Source: Histidinibacterium lentulum (GTDB lineage: Bacteria; Pseudomonadota; Alphaproteobacteria; Rhodobacterales; Rhodobacteraceae). From it: a stretch of DNA of 64,000 bases. The notes beneath the pieces were generated by a model. The model saw only the letters and a program-made list of their open reading frames with translations. It was not told where the DNA came from and did not search any database. Position 1 is the first letter of the stretch. Each line of letters opens with the position of its first letter. The translations under genes and the position numbers were made by a program. The stretch is taken from assembly GCF_003789055.1 (NCBI RefSeq), contig NZ_ML119082.1, positions 124,001 through 188,000 of the forward strand, read 5' to 3'. This document shows positions 52,036 to 59,968 of the stretch, piece by piece.

Positions 52036-52063
52036 TTGACACGCCTCGCCCATCCGGTAAGAG
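52036..52063 (+). promoter_or_regulatory. Candidate sigma-70-type promoter for rpmG
   Basis: TTGACA at 52036-52041 is followed after 16 bases by TAAGAG at 52058-52063. This lies 60 bases before the rpmG ATG. An 18-bp perfect palindrome at 52084-52101 (CCGGGCGCGCGCGCCCGG) lies in the resulting leader and might fold. Confidence 0.5.
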
Positions 52064-52122
52064 GCGGTCTTCAACCGATTGCCCCGGGCGCGCGCGCCCG
52101 GCCCGCCCGAGAGGAGCCCGCC

Positions 52123-52290
52123 ATGGCGAAACCGACGACCATCAAGATCCGCCTGAACTCCACCGCGGGGACCGGCCATTTCTATGTGACGAAGAAGAAC
52201 GCCCGCACCATGACCGAAAAGATGGCCGTGCGGAAATACGATCCCGTCGCGCGCAAGCACGTCGAATACAAGGAAGGCAAGATCAAGTAA
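52123..52290 (+). CDS. rpmG: 50S ribosomal protein L33
   Basis: The 55-residue basic protein begins [20 protein letters not shown] and ends [11 protein letters not shown], the standard L33 of proteobacteria. It has no CxxC zinc pairs, so it is the zinc-independent form. ATG 52123 follows GAGAGGAGCCCGCC. It is a single gene with its own candidate promoter and a clear terminator. Confidence 0.97.
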   Translation: MAKPTTIKIRLNSTAGTGHFYVTKKNARTMTEKMAVRKYDPVARKHVEYKEGKIK

Positions 52291-52315
52291 TCTTGCCTTT
52301 CCCCACCACGACCCG

Positions 52316-52350
52316 AGGCCGCGCCCGCAAGGACCGCGGCCTTTTCGTTT
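52316..52350 (+). terminator. Intrinsic terminator of rpmG
   Basis: An eight-bp stem AGGCCGCG/CGCGGCCT (52316-52323 with 52335-52342) closes an 11-base loop and runs into TTTCGTTT. It lies 25 bases after the rpmG stop. This is the best-formed terminator in the window. Confidence 0.85.
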
Positions 52351-52436
52351 CGCCCCGGCCTCCTCCGCTTTCCCGCAGGCCGCGCCTCCAATGCGCACCA
52401 CCTCACCGCGCCCCACACGCCCCGCCACGCCGGTAG

Positions 52437-52455
52437 GGTGGGTTTCCAACCCACC
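52437..52455. repeat. REP-like palindrome
   Basis: GGTGGGTT-TCC-AACCCACC is a perfect eight-bp stem with a three-base loop, preceded by GTAGG. It resembles the GTAGGxxGGG palindrome at 47905-47928 and lies in the non-coding stretch between rpmG and a GNAT gene. Confidence 0.6.
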
Positions 52456-52584
52456 ACACCTGTCCGGTCGCGCCCTCCCCGCACGCCCTCATGGACAGGC
52501 GCCGTCGCGCCCAGGGCCCCCCACATCCCTGCCCTGTCCCACCCCGCAGATCCGCCCTATACTTCGCGCCAGACAGCGAAGCCC

Positions 52585-53127
52585 ATGCTCACGATCCGCC
52601 CCGCCACGCGCGGCGACCTCGCCGCCCTCGATGCGCTTCTCGCGCGCAGTTACCCGCGCCTGCTGAAGGCCGACTATCCGCCCTCCGTGCTCGTGACCGC
52701 CCTGCCCCTCATTTCCCGCGCCAATCCGGCGCTTCTCGGAACCGGCACCTATTTCGTGGCAGAGGATGCGACCGGCACGCTCCTCGGCGCCGGAGGCTGG
52801 ACCCGGGGTCGGCCCGCCCCGGGACAGGCCCGGCAGCGGCGCGGCAACGTCCGCCACGTGGTCACCGACGACCGCACGCTGCGCCAGGGGATCGGCCGCG
52901 CGATCATGGAACGCACCTTCGACAGCGCCCGCGCCGCCGGGGCGACCTGCCTCCACTGCCTCTCCACCCGCACCGCCCAGCCGTTCTACGCGGCCCTCGG
53001 CTTCACTCCCCTCGGCGAGACGGAAATCTCCCTCGCCCCCGGTATCGGCTTTCCCGCGATCGCCATGCTGAAAGAGTTGACGCCGGGCGGCGCTTTTCCC
53101 GGAAGGTCAAGGAAAACAATGACTTGA
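52585..53127 (+). CDS. GNAT family N-acetyltransferase
   Basis: The 180-residue protein has the GNAT fold: an N-terminal strand-helix MLTIRPATRGDLAALDALLA, the beta4 strand NVRHVVTDDRTLRQGIGRAIME with the acetyl-CoA loop RQGIGR, and the C-terminal CLHCLSTRTAQPFYAALGF. The substrate is not predictable. The C-terminal tail (PGGAFPGRSRKTMT) is not conserved-looking. The start at 52585 has GCGAAGCCC before it, a weak SD. Confidence 0.82.
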   Translation: MLTIRPATRGDLAALDALLARSYPRLLKADYPPSVLVTALPLISRANPALLGTGTYFVAEDATGTLLGAGGWTRGRPAPGQARQRRGNVRHVVTDDRTLRQGIGRAIMERTFDSARAAGATCLHCLSTRTAQPFYAALGFTPLGETEISLAPGIGFPAIAMLKELTPGGAFPGRSRKTMT

Positions 53128-53178
53128 CCAGGCGTCCACATGTGGACGCCCAGTGCGGTCAAGGCTCTGCCGGGGATG

Positions 53179-53255
53179 GTACCGCCTCCCTGGCTTGAAC
53201 AGGGGACCTCCGGATCCACAATCCGGCGCTCTAACCAACTGAGCTAAGGCGGCAC
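53179..53255 (-). tRNA. tRNA-His (anticodon GUG)
   Basis: The minus strand folds as a tRNA with acceptor GTGCCGCC (including the G-1 specific to tRNA-His) pairing with GGCGGTAC, D-arm TTAGCTCAGTTGGTTAGAGC, anticodon stem CCGGA/TCCGG with loop TTGTGGA (anticodon GTG), and T-arm CCCTGTTCAAGCCAGGG. CCA is not encoded after C73 (the DNA reads CAT). Confidence 0.95.
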
Positions 53256-53295
53256 TGGCGGGCGATCTAGCCCCGGTCCCGGGCGAATGCAACCC

Positions 53296-53784
53296 TCACT
53301 GAAGCTCGATCTCCCAGGCCTGCTCGATCAGGTCCACCCCGAAGGACCGGACCGGCCGCGCCTCCGTCAGCCGCCAGCCGAACTTCTGATAGAGCGCGCA
53401 GGCCGCCCGGTGGCTCTCGTGGGTCCAGAGCTCCATCCGCCGGTACCCCGCCTCCCTCGCGAAGCTCATGCACTGGTCGAGCAGCCGGTGCCCCAGTCCC
53501 TGCCCCCGCGCCTCCGGCACGATCAGGAAGAGCCGCAGCTTCGCCGTATCCCGCGCCTTGCCGTGACAGCAGAAGATCGACCCGATGCGCCGTCCGTCCT
53601 GCTCCGCGATCCACGCCCTCTCCCGCACGGGGTCGGCATGGTCGATGTAATCCGCGACCAGCCCGGCAACCAGCGGCCCGAAGCTGCCGTCGAACCCCTC
53701 CGCCTCGGCATAGAGCGTGGCGTGCCGCTCCACGATCCACTCGGCGTCGGTCTCCTCGAAGGGACGGATGATGATCTCTTCCAT
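53296..53784 (-). CDS. GNAT family N-acetyltransferase
   Basis: The 162-residue protein has a GNAT core, with RPFEETDAEWIVERHATLYAE at the N terminus, RLFLIVPEARGQGLGHRLLD as the acetyl-CoA binding strand and loop, and MELWTHESHRAACALYQKFG as the C-terminal motif. Some MarR-fused acetyltransferases have the same GNAT half; here no DNA-binding domain is present. ATG 53784 follows GAGGATGGGGC. It is divergent from the DUF6324 gene. The substrate is unknown. Confidence 0.85.
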   Translation of the reverse strand: MEEIIIRPFEETDAEWIVERHATLYAEAEGFDGSFGPLVAGLVADYIDHADPVRERAWIAEQDGRRIGSIFCCHGKARDTAKLRLFLIVPEARGQGLGHRLLDQCMSFAREAGYRRMELWTHESHRAACALYQKFGWRLTEARPVRSFGVDLIEQAWEIELQ

Positions 53785-53863
53785 GCCCCATCCTCGCCGC
53801 CGCCCCCTTGCCAATCAAGCCCCGGCGGAGGATAGGCTTCGCCCGCATATCAGGAGCCGGACC

Positions 53864-54061
53864 ATGGGGATCGACAGCGAACGCGACATCGAGGCAAACC
53901 TGCAGATCGGTCCCACCGACCGCGGCATGGTCCGCCTCTACGTGGAGGCCGCCGGCGCCGAGATCCCCATGGATTTCGAGCCCGAGGAAGCCGAGGAGAT
54001 CGCCGAGGAGATCCGCGCCGCGGCCGCCGCCGCGCGCAAGCTCACCTCCCGGAAAGGCTGA
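53864..54061 (+). CDS. DUF6324 family protein
   Basis: This 65-residue acidic protein reads MGIDSERDIEANLQIGPTDR and continues to a helical tail MDFEPEEAEEIAEEIRAAAA. The family is small, cytoplasmic and found mainly in Rhodobacterales; its function is not known. ATG 53864 follows CAGGAGCCGGACC. Its last 20 bases overlap the convergent mmcB gene. Confidence 0.82.
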   Translation: MGIDSERDIEANLQIGPTDRGMVRLYVEAAGAEIPMDFEPEEAEEIAEEIRAAAAAARKLTSRKG

Positions 54062-54515
54062 GCCCCGGATCCCGCGCCAGCTGCGCCCGCAGCGCCGCCG
54101 TGCGCGCGAACCGCGCCACCATCGCCTTCCTGCGCGCCGGCGCCAGCTTCTCCTCCGGCGCCATCCGCAGGATCTCGGCGTCATAGGCGTCGGCCACGAT
54201 CAGCCCCGTTTCCCCGGGCAGCAGATCCACCGGGAACGCCTCGTCCACCGCCCAGAAATAGCGGTCGCAGTAGGGCAGATATCCCCGCCATTTGCCGTCC
54301 GACATGAAATCCGCCCGGCTCGACTTGCACTCCACGATCCAGACCTCGCCCTTCGGCCCCAGCGCCATCACGTCGACCCTGAGGCCACGCTCCGGCACCA
54401 GCTCCTCGACCGTGACGAAATCGAGCGACAACAGATGCCGGCACACCCCCCGCGCCAGAAGCTGGCCGGGCCGCGGGTCGGAAAGAAGGAGATCGTCGGG
54501 CATGGCCACAACCAT
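54042..54515 (-). CDS. mmcB: MmcB family DNA repair protein
   Basis: The 157-residue protein belongs to the MmcB family, first described in Caulobacter as needed for mitomycin C resistance, with a PD-(D/E)xK nuclease-like core (RVDVMALGPKGEVWIVECKS). Conserved downstream parts are ADFMSDGKWRGYLPYCDRYFWAV and GETGLIVADAYDAEILR. ATG starts at 54515 and 54503 are both possible and neither has a strong SD. It is convergent with DUF6324 and likely acts in DNA damage repair. Confidence 0.88.
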   Translation of the reverse strand: MVVAMPDDLLLSDPRPGQLLARGVCRHLLSLDFVTVEELVPERGLRVDVMALGPKGEVWIVECKSSRADFMSDGKWRGYLPYCDRYFWAVDEAFPVDLLPGETGLIVADAYDAEILRMAPEEKLAPARRKAMVARFARTAALRAQLARDPGLSLSGR

Positions 54516-54588
54516 GAACAAACCGGAAACATAATCAACCCCCGACGCCGCGTTCCGGCCTGGTGACAGCCCGCCTTGGCTCCTCATC

Positions 54589-54660
54589 TGGCCGGAAATA
54601 CCTCCCGCCGGAGGCAAACCGGGCCCCGCGGCCGCCCCGCGGCCGTGGGGAGAAAGCGGT
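54589..54660. repeat. Copy of the TGGCCGGAAATA intergenic element
   Basis: TGGCCGGAAATA at 54589-54600 repeats 35125-35136 exactly. It is followed by small palindromes (CCTCC-CGCC-GGAGG at 54601-54614, and CCGCGGCC twice at 54626-54644). As at the first site, an unpaired tag precedes GC-rich hairpins in a non-coding gap, here between mmcB and RNase P RNA. Confidence 0.55.
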
Positions 54661-54704
54661 GCGCGCATCGCGCGCTCCGCCGGATCGCCCCTGGCCATGA
54701 AACG

Positions 54705-55093
54705 CGCGGATGGCCTGTAAGCCGGATTCTGTCTGCCGCGCCGAGGCGCGGGAGATGGCCATTCCTCTGGACGACGCGTTGCCGCGCCGCCTCCAGCTGC
54801 CTACCCGGGCCTCTCGGGGCAGGCTCCCCTGCCGTTTCCGGCGCGAGACCCCTATTCGGCATTGCTCCCGGTGGGGCTTGCCATGACCGGCGCTGTTGCC
54901 AGCTCCGTGGTGGGCTCTTACCCCACCGTTTCACCCTTGCCCGGGGCGCAGCCCGGGCGGTCTGTTCTCTGTGGCGCTTTCCCTAGGGTTGCCCCCGCCG
55001 GGCGTTACCCGGCACCGTGCCTTCTTGGAGTCCGGACTTTCCTCGACGGCCTTGGCCGAAACCTCCGCCGCCGCGGCCATCCGGCCATCCGCG
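54705..55093 (-). ncRNA. rnpB: RNase P RNA
   Basis: The minus strand carries the conserved RNase P landmarks in order: GAGGAAAGTCCGGACTCC (55044-55027), GGGAAAGCGCCACAGAGAAC, AAGGGTGAAACGGTGGGGTA, GAGGAATGGCCATC and the 3' ACAGAATCCGGCTTACAGG. The 5' CGCGGATGGCC (55093-55083) pairs perfectly with the 3' GGCCATCCGCG (54715-54705) as helix P1, which fixes the approximate ends. It is the catalytic RNA that matures tRNA 5' ends. The precise ends could differ by a few bases. Confidence 0.95.
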
Positions 55094-55165
55094 CCCCCGC
55101 TACATGGGCGCCCCGGCCGCGCGCGTCAATCGCGGGATCGGCGCCCGGCGGCCGATCCGCCCGGA

Positions 55166-55867
55166 TCAGTCCGGCCGGACCGGCCAGCGCGCGGCCAGCT
55201 CCTCGGCCACGGCGAGGTCCGCCGCGTCGAACGCCCCCGCCCCCGGCCGGAAGCGCTGGCGGAAGGCGTCGAAGAGCACGAGCGCCTGGCTGCCGCGATA
55301 GCCGAACCCCGTCAGCGCCGCCACCAGCCGTGCGAGCCGCTCGGGGCTGGCCTCGAGCGGCTCGCCCTCCTGCGCTCCGGCCTCCGGCCAGACGGAGAGA
55401 CCCGCCGCCGCAAGCCGCGCCCAGGGGAAGAACGGCCCCGGGTCGCCCTTGCGCCCCGGCGCCATGTCCGAATGGCCGATCACCCGCTCGGGCGGGATGG
55501 CGTGGCGGCTCAGGACATCCTCCATCAGCCTCTGGAGCGCCGCGATCTGCCGATCCGGAAAGGGCCGCGCGCCATCGTTGTAAAGCTCGATCCCGATGGA
55601 GCGCGAATTGACATCCGTCACCGCACCCCAGGCGCCATGCCCCGCGTGCCAGGCTCGGTCCGCCTCCTCCACCAGCTGCAGGAGCGTGCCGTCCTCGTCG
55701 ATCAGGTAATGCGCCGAAACCTGGTGCTCGGGCGCGCAGAGCCGGTCCCGGGCCGCCGCGCAGCTGTCCATCGCCGTGTAATGCAACACGACGAGGTCCG
55801 GAACCGCCCCGCCGCGCCGCTCGCCGAAGTTCGGACTGGGGTGCCAGAGCGCCCCGGGGTGCCGCAT
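55166..55867 (-). CDS. N-acetylmuramoyl-L-alanine amidase (AmpD/AmiD type)
   Basis: The 233-residue zinc amidase cleaves the muramoyl-alanine bond of peptidoglycan fragments. Motifs are VVLHYTAMDSCAAA with the first zinc His, AHYLIDEDGTLLQLVEEADR, WHAGHGAW, SIGIELYNDG, and IGHSDMAPGRKGDPGPFF with the second His and Lys/Asp. No signal peptide is visible, which favours a cytosolic AmpD-like recycling role, although the 30-residue N terminus is typical of AmiD relatives. The ATG shares one base with the upstream lipoprotein stop (TGATG), so the two are coupled. Confidence 0.88.
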   Translation of the reverse strand: MRHPGALWHPSPNFGERRGGAVPDLVVLHYTAMDSCAAARDRLCAPEHQVSAHYLIDEDGTLLQLVEEADRAWHAGHGAWGAVTDVNSRSIGIELYNDGARPFPDRQIAALQRLMEDVLSRHAIPPERVIGHSDMAPGRKGDPGPFFPWARLAAAGLSVWPEAGAQEGEPLEASPERLARLVAALTGFGYRGSQALVLFDAFRQRFRPGAGAFDAADLAVAEELAARWPVRPD

Positions 55868-56670
55868 CAGCCGCCCCGAAGCGCCCGGAACGGCGCGGGA
55901 TCCCAGCGGCAGGCGAAGCCGTCGCCGTCGGGGTCGATCCCCAGACGGTCCCGCTCCGGCCCGCCCTGCGCGAGGAAATCGCGCTGCGCCGCCTCGGCGG
56001 AGGGATAGAGCGCGCAGGTCCGCGCCGCGCGATTGGCATTCGGCGCGAAGCGGCGGTGCACCTGCTGGCCGACCGCGTTCGTGGTCTGCAGCGCATAGGC
56101 CACGATGTTCGGCCCCGCATCGCCCGCCGCGCGGTCAGGCAGGGCGCCAGGGGTCACCACCTGGTAGCTCGCCGCAAGACGGGCCTGGCGCTCTGCGTCG
56201 CTCTCGATGGTGCGCTGGGCCGAGACCGCGTCGAAATCCTGTTCGTTGGACAGGCCGGTGTTGCCCACGAGGACCGGAGCCGCATTGGTCGGCGAGGCCT
56301 CGAGCCCGCCGATCCGGCCCGCGGCGAGCGCAGGGTCCACGGCCCGCGGAGGAAAGCCCGGAGGCATCCCGTCCGCCGCCCCCGTGGCGTTGAGCGGCGC
56401 CCCGGGGGCCGCCGCCGTCTGCATCTCCGCCCCGGCACGGCTCGGCTGGGCGCCGATGCCCAGCGCCGACAGTTCGTCGAGGGTGATCGCGCCATCCGCG
56501 GTCGCAGGTCCGGTCTGGAGCTGGCGCGCCCGCTCGGCCCGCACCGCAGCCGATTCGCCGGGCTCGCCGAATCCCACGCCCTGGGGGGGATTGCTCACCG
56601 GGGCCTGCTGCGCGCAGGCCGCGAGCGCCAGACAGGCCGCGCCGATCACAAACATCCGCATGGGGTCCAT
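55867..56670 (-). CDS. Lipoprotein with excalibur-like calcium-binding C terminus
   Basis: The 267-residue protein has a lipoprotein signal (FVIGAACLALAAC, lipobox cysteine about residue 19). A long low-complexity region rich in A, G and P (about 25-165) follows, then a C-terminal excalibur-like segment DRLGIDPDGDGFACRWDPAP with the DxDGDGxAC pattern. It should sit at the cell envelope. Coupling to the cell-wall amidase downstream suggests an envelope role. Its exact function is unknown. Confidence 0.75.
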   Translation of the reverse strand: MDPMRMFVIGAACLALAACAQQAPVSNPPQGVGFGEPGESAAVRAERARQLQTGPATADGAITLDELSALGIGAQPSRAGAEMQTAAAPGAPLNATGAADGMPPGFPPRAVDPALAAGRIGGLEASPTNAAPVLVGNTGLSNEQDFDAVSAQRTIESDAERQARLAASYQVVTPGALPDRAAGDAGPNIVAYALQTTNAVGQQVHRRFAPNANRAARTCALYPSAEAAQRDFLAQGGPERDRLGIDPDGDGFACRWDPAPFRALRGG

Positions 56671-56694
56671 CCTCCGGTCATGCCGGAGGGCGCA

Positions 56695-58176
56695 TTACCA
56701 CCACTTTCGGGGTTTGGAAACGAATCCCGCCGCACGTTCCAGTGCGTAGGCGGTGCTCAGCAGATCGGCCTCTTCCCAGGGCCGCCCGATCAGCTGCAGG
56801 CCCAGCGGCAGGCCAGCCCTGTCCACGCCCGCCGGAACCGAGATCCCCGGCAGACCGGCGAGGTTCACCGTCACCGTGAAGACGTCGTTGAGATACATCT
56901 GCACCGGATCGGCCTCGGCCATCTCGCCCAGACCGAAGGCCGCCGAGGGGGTGGCCGGCGTCAGGATCGCGTCGACACCCTCTGCGAAAGCGTCGTCGAA
57001 GTCCTTCTTTATAAGGGCGCGGACCTTGCGGGCGCGGTTGTAGTAGGCGTCGTAGAACCCGGCCGACAGCACATAGGTCCCCACCATCACCCGCCGTTTC
57101 ACCTCCGCGCCGAATCCCTCGGCCCGGGTCTTCTCGTACATGTCGACGATGCCGTCGCCCTGCGCCAGCTTCGCGCGGTGGCCGTAGCGGACGCCGTCGT
57201 AGCGCGCGAGGTTCGACGAGGCCTCGGCGGGCGCGATCACGTAATATGTCGGAAGCGCATATTTCGTGTGCGGCAGCGAGATGTCGACGATTCGCGCGCC
57301 CGCGTCCTCGAGCATCTGCCGCCCCTCGGCCCACAGCGCCTCGATCTCCTCGGGCATGCCGTCCATGCGGTATTCCCGCGGGATACCGATGGTCTTGCCG
57401 CGGATGTCGCCCGTCAGCGCCGCCTCGAAATCCGGCACCGGCAGATCGGCCGAGGTCGAATCCTTCGGGTCATGCCCCGCCATGGCCTTGAGCAGGATGG
57501 CGCAGTCGCGCACGTCCTTCGCCATGGGGCCCGCCTGGTCGAGCGACGAGGCGAAGGCCACGATCCCCCAGCGCGAGCAGCGGCCGTAGGTGGGCTTCAG
57601 CCCCGCGATCCCGGTAAAGGCAGCGGGCTGGCGGATCGACCCGCCCGTGTCCGTGCCCGTGGCGCCGAGGCAGAGATCGGCGGCCACCGCCGCGGCCGAT
57701 CCGCCCGACGATCCGCCGGGCGTCAGCTGCCGGTCGTCCACCTTCCACGGGTTCACCACGGGGCCATAGACGCTGGTCTCGTTGCTCGAACCCATGGCGA
57801 ATTCGTCCATGTTCAGCTTGCCGAGCATCACCGCGCCCGCGTCGCGCAGCTGCGCGGTCACGGTCGATTCGTATTCGGGGCGGAACCCTTCGAGAATGCG
57901 GCTCGCGGCCTGGCTCGGCACGCCCTCGGTGCAGAAGAGGTCCTTGATGCCCAGGGGGATGCCGCACAGGTCCGGCGCGCCGCCCGCCTTCAGCCGCTCG
58001 TCCGCGGCGCGCGCCCGCTCCAGCGCCAGCTCCGGCGTCCTGTGCACGAAGGCGCCCAGCGCCTCGGCGCCGTCGATGGCGGCAAGACAGGCCTCGGTCA
58101 GCTCCACGCTCGTCACCTCGCCCTTGCGGAGCGCGTCGCGGGCGGCGGCGATGGTCAGTTTCGGCAGGTCGGACAT
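56695..58176 (-). CDS. gatA: Glutamyl-/aspartyl-tRNA amidotransferase subunit A
   Basis: The 493-residue amidase-signature enzyme releases ammonia from glutamine for GatB to convert Glu-tRNA-Gln (and Asp-tRNA-Asn). It has the catalytic Lys in [15 protein letters not shown], the cis-Ser loop [15 protein letters not shown] and the nucleophile Ser in [17 protein letters not shown] 58176 follows GGTGGAGTGAGC; a GTG at 58182 would overlap the gatC stop. gatC lies directly upstream; gatB is not in the window. Confidence 0.96.
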   Translation of the reverse strand: MSDLPKLTIAAARDALRKGEVTSVELTEACLAAIDGAEALGAFVHRTPELALERARAADERLKAGGAPDLCGIPLGIKDLFCTEGVPSQAASRILEGFRPEYESTVTAQLRDAGAVMLGKLNMDEFAMGSSNETSVYGPVVNPWKVDDRQLTPGGSSGGSAAAVAADLCLGATGTDTGGSIRQPAAFTGIAGLKPTYGRCSRWGIVAFASSLDQAGPMAKDVRDCAILLKAMAGHDPKDSTSADLPVPDFEAALTGDIRGKTIGIPREYRMDGMPEEIEALWAEGRQMLEDAGARIVDISLPHTKYALPTYYVIAPAEASSNLARYDGVRYGHRAKLAQGDGIVDMYEKTRAEGFGAEVKRRVMVGTYVLSAGFYDAYYNRARKVRALIKKDFDDAFAEGVDAILTPATPSAAFGLGEMAEADPVQMYLNDVFTVTVNLAGLPGISVPAGVDRAGLPLGLQLIGRPWEEADLLSTAYALERAAGFVSKPRKWW

Positions 58177-58178
58177 GC

Positions 58179-58466
58179 TCACTCCACCACCTTCGGCACG
58201 GCAAAGAACCCCTCTCGGGCGTCGGGCGCATTGGCGAGCACCCTGGCCTGCTGGTTGCCGTCGGTCACCACGTCCTCGCGCCGCTTCAGCCGCATCGGCG
58301 TGACCGAGACCATGGGCTCCACCCCTTCGACATCCACCTCCTGCAACTGCTCGATGAACCCGAGGATCGTGTTGAACTCGGAGGCGAGCGCGTCGAGATC
58401 GCCCTCCTCGACCCGGATCCGGGCGAGATGGGCCACCTTGCGGGCGGTATCGCGGTCGATCGACAT
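58179..58466 (-). CDS. gatC: Glutamyl-/aspartyl-tRNA amidotransferase subunit C
   Basis: The 95-residue scaffold subunit stabilises GatA against GatB. It begins [20 protein letters not shown] and ends with the conserved [20 protein letters not shown] and VPKVVE. ATG 58466 gives the usual length; the frame continues upstream but a start at 58526 would overlap the ceramidase-like gene. Its stop lies within a few bases of the gatA start. Confidence 0.96.
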   Translation of the reverse strand: MSIDRDTARKVAHLARIRVEEGDLDALASEFNTILGFIEQLQEVDVEGVEPMVSVTPMRLKRREDVVTDGNQQARVLANAPDAREGFFAVPKVVE

Positions 58467-58500
58467 GGGCGGGACCCCTTGCTGCGGATGCCGCCCGGCC

Positions 58501-59172
58501 TTAGCCCCTCGCCGCCCGGCCTTCAAGCGCGCGGGACCGGCGCAGATCGCCGAGATAGACGAGGATCATCCAGCCCAGCATCACGCCGTTCAGGATGTGC
58601 CACATGAAATGCGTCCCCAGCGGCAGCGCCTCGCAGACGCCCATGTCCAACGACCGGAAGACGAGACTTGCGCAGAGGATGCCCGCCCCGATGGCAAGCC
58701 CCCTCGCCGTCTCGGGCCTGCGGTGGCGCAAGGCGACTGCATAGGCGGCGATCAGCATGGGCACCGGCCAGTAGAAGGCCGAGATGCCGAAGAACGGCAG
58801 CCGCTCGATCAGCGGCGTGGCCACGATTGTCAGCGGAACGAAACCCGCCGCGCCCAGCGCCGCGAGAGGCCAGCCAAGGCCCCAGAACTGCCGGTTGGCG
58901 GCGTAGATGTAGACGAGGATGTAGAGCAGGATCGGCGTCGTGTCGGCGGTCGCTGCCCAGGCCGTCGCATGGGTGTGGAACAGGTAGCTCCCGACTCCGA
59001 TGGCGGCGAGGATCACCGCCAGCAACCGCGCGAGCGGCGCGCCCTTGGTGCGCGGCCAGACATAGGCCGCGGCGATCAGGAAGGCCGCGTTGGTCAGCGC
59101 GTTCACCGGCTCGGACCAGTAGGAGAAGTCCGTCCTCTCGCAATAGATGTCGATCTGCTCCATCCAGTCCAT
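58501..59172 (-). CDS. Ceramidase-like membrane protein (alkaline ceramidase/CREST family)
   Basis: The 223-residue protein has about seven predicted membrane helices and belongs to the ceramidase family PF05875. Diagnostic pieces are the N-terminal IDIYCERTDFSYWSEPVNAL, IGVGSYLFHTHATAWA with the first His, and LGTHFMWHILNGVMLGWM with the C-terminal histidines that bind zinc in family members. ATG 59172 follows GGGGGAAGGCTAAC. It lies 34 bases upstream of gatC on the same strand. Whether it hydrolyses a lipid amide in this organism is not known. Confidence 0.82.
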   Translation of the reverse strand: MDWMEQIDIYCERTDFSYWSEPVNALTNAAFLIAAAYVWPRTKGAPLARLLAVILAAIGVGSYLFHTHATAWAATADTTPILLYILVYIYAANRQFWGLGWPLAALGAAGFVPLTIVATPLIERLPFFGISAFYWPVPMLIAAYAVALRHRRPETARGLAIGAGILCASLVFRSLDMGVCEALPLGTHFMWHILNGVMLGWMILVYLGDLRRSRALEGRAARG

Positions 59173-59216
59173 GTTAGCCTTCCCCCGACTCACCTGTCCG
59201 ACACGGGAGATAGACC

Positions 59217-59909
59217 ATGAAGATCGTCTGGCTTGGCCATTCCGCCTTCCGCATCGAAATCGGCGGCGAGGTGCTGCTGATCGACCCCTGGCTCGAGGGC
59301 AATCCCGCCTTCCCGTCCGATCGCCGGGCCGAGGCCATCTCGGGCGCCACGCACATCCTGCTGACCCATGCCCATGGCGATCATGCCTCCGAGGTGCCGT
59401 CCGTCGCCGCCGACACCAGCGCGCCGGTCTGCTGCGTGCACGAACTGGCGGAACTCTGGCTGAAACCCGCCGGGGTCGAGGCGAGGGCCTTCGGCAAGGG
59501 CGGCACCCTCGCGCTCGACGGCTGCACGGTCACCATGGTCACCGCCGCCCATTCCTCCTCGCTCGACTTCCTCGAGAACCCGCCCCCCGCCGGCGGCGAA
59601 GCGGGATTCGTCATCAGGGGCGAGGGCCGGTCGGTCTATGTTTCCGGCGATACCGACGTGATGGCCGACATGGCCCAGATCGCCGCGCGCCACGCGCCGG
59701 ACGTCGGCATCCTCTGCTGCGGCGGGCATTACACGATGGACATGGAGGGCGCGGCCTTCGCGGCGAAGACCTACTTCGACTTCCGGACCGTGATTCCCTG
59801 CCACTACGGCACCTTTCCGATCCTCGCCCAGTCCGCCGATCCCCTGGTGCAGGCCCTGCCCGGCGTCGACGTGCGCACGCCCGCCGTGATGGAGGCCGTG
59901 ACGCTCTGA
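59217..59909 (+). CDS. UPF0173 family metal-dependent hydrolase (metallo-beta-lactamase fold)
   Basis: The 230-residue protein has the MBL motif ILLTHAHGDHASE (HxHxDH), a further ligand His in TAAHSSSLD, the Asp in VSGDTDVMADM and the last His in VIPCHYGTFPIL. It starts KIVWLGHSAFRIEIGG, typical of UPF0173/UlaG-like proteins. The substrate is unknown. It is divergent from the ceramidase-like gene, with only 44 bases between starts, and is followed by recJ after 59 bases. Confidence 0.9.
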   Translation: MKIVWLGHSAFRIEIGGEVLLIDPWLEGNPAFPSDRRAEAISGATHILLTHAHGDHASEVPSVAADTSAPVCCVHELAELWLKPAGVEARAFGKGGTLALDGCTVTMVTAAHSSSLDFLENPPPAGGEAGFVIRGEGRSVYVSGDTDVMADMAQIAARHAPDVGILCCGGHYTMDMEGAAFAAKTYFDFRTVIPCHYGTFPILAQSADPLVQALPGVDVRTPAVMEAVTL

Positions 59910-59968
59910 TCCCCGTGCCTCTCGATTTGCCGATGGAAACCGGAGCCCCCCTTGGGTAGTGTCCGCTC

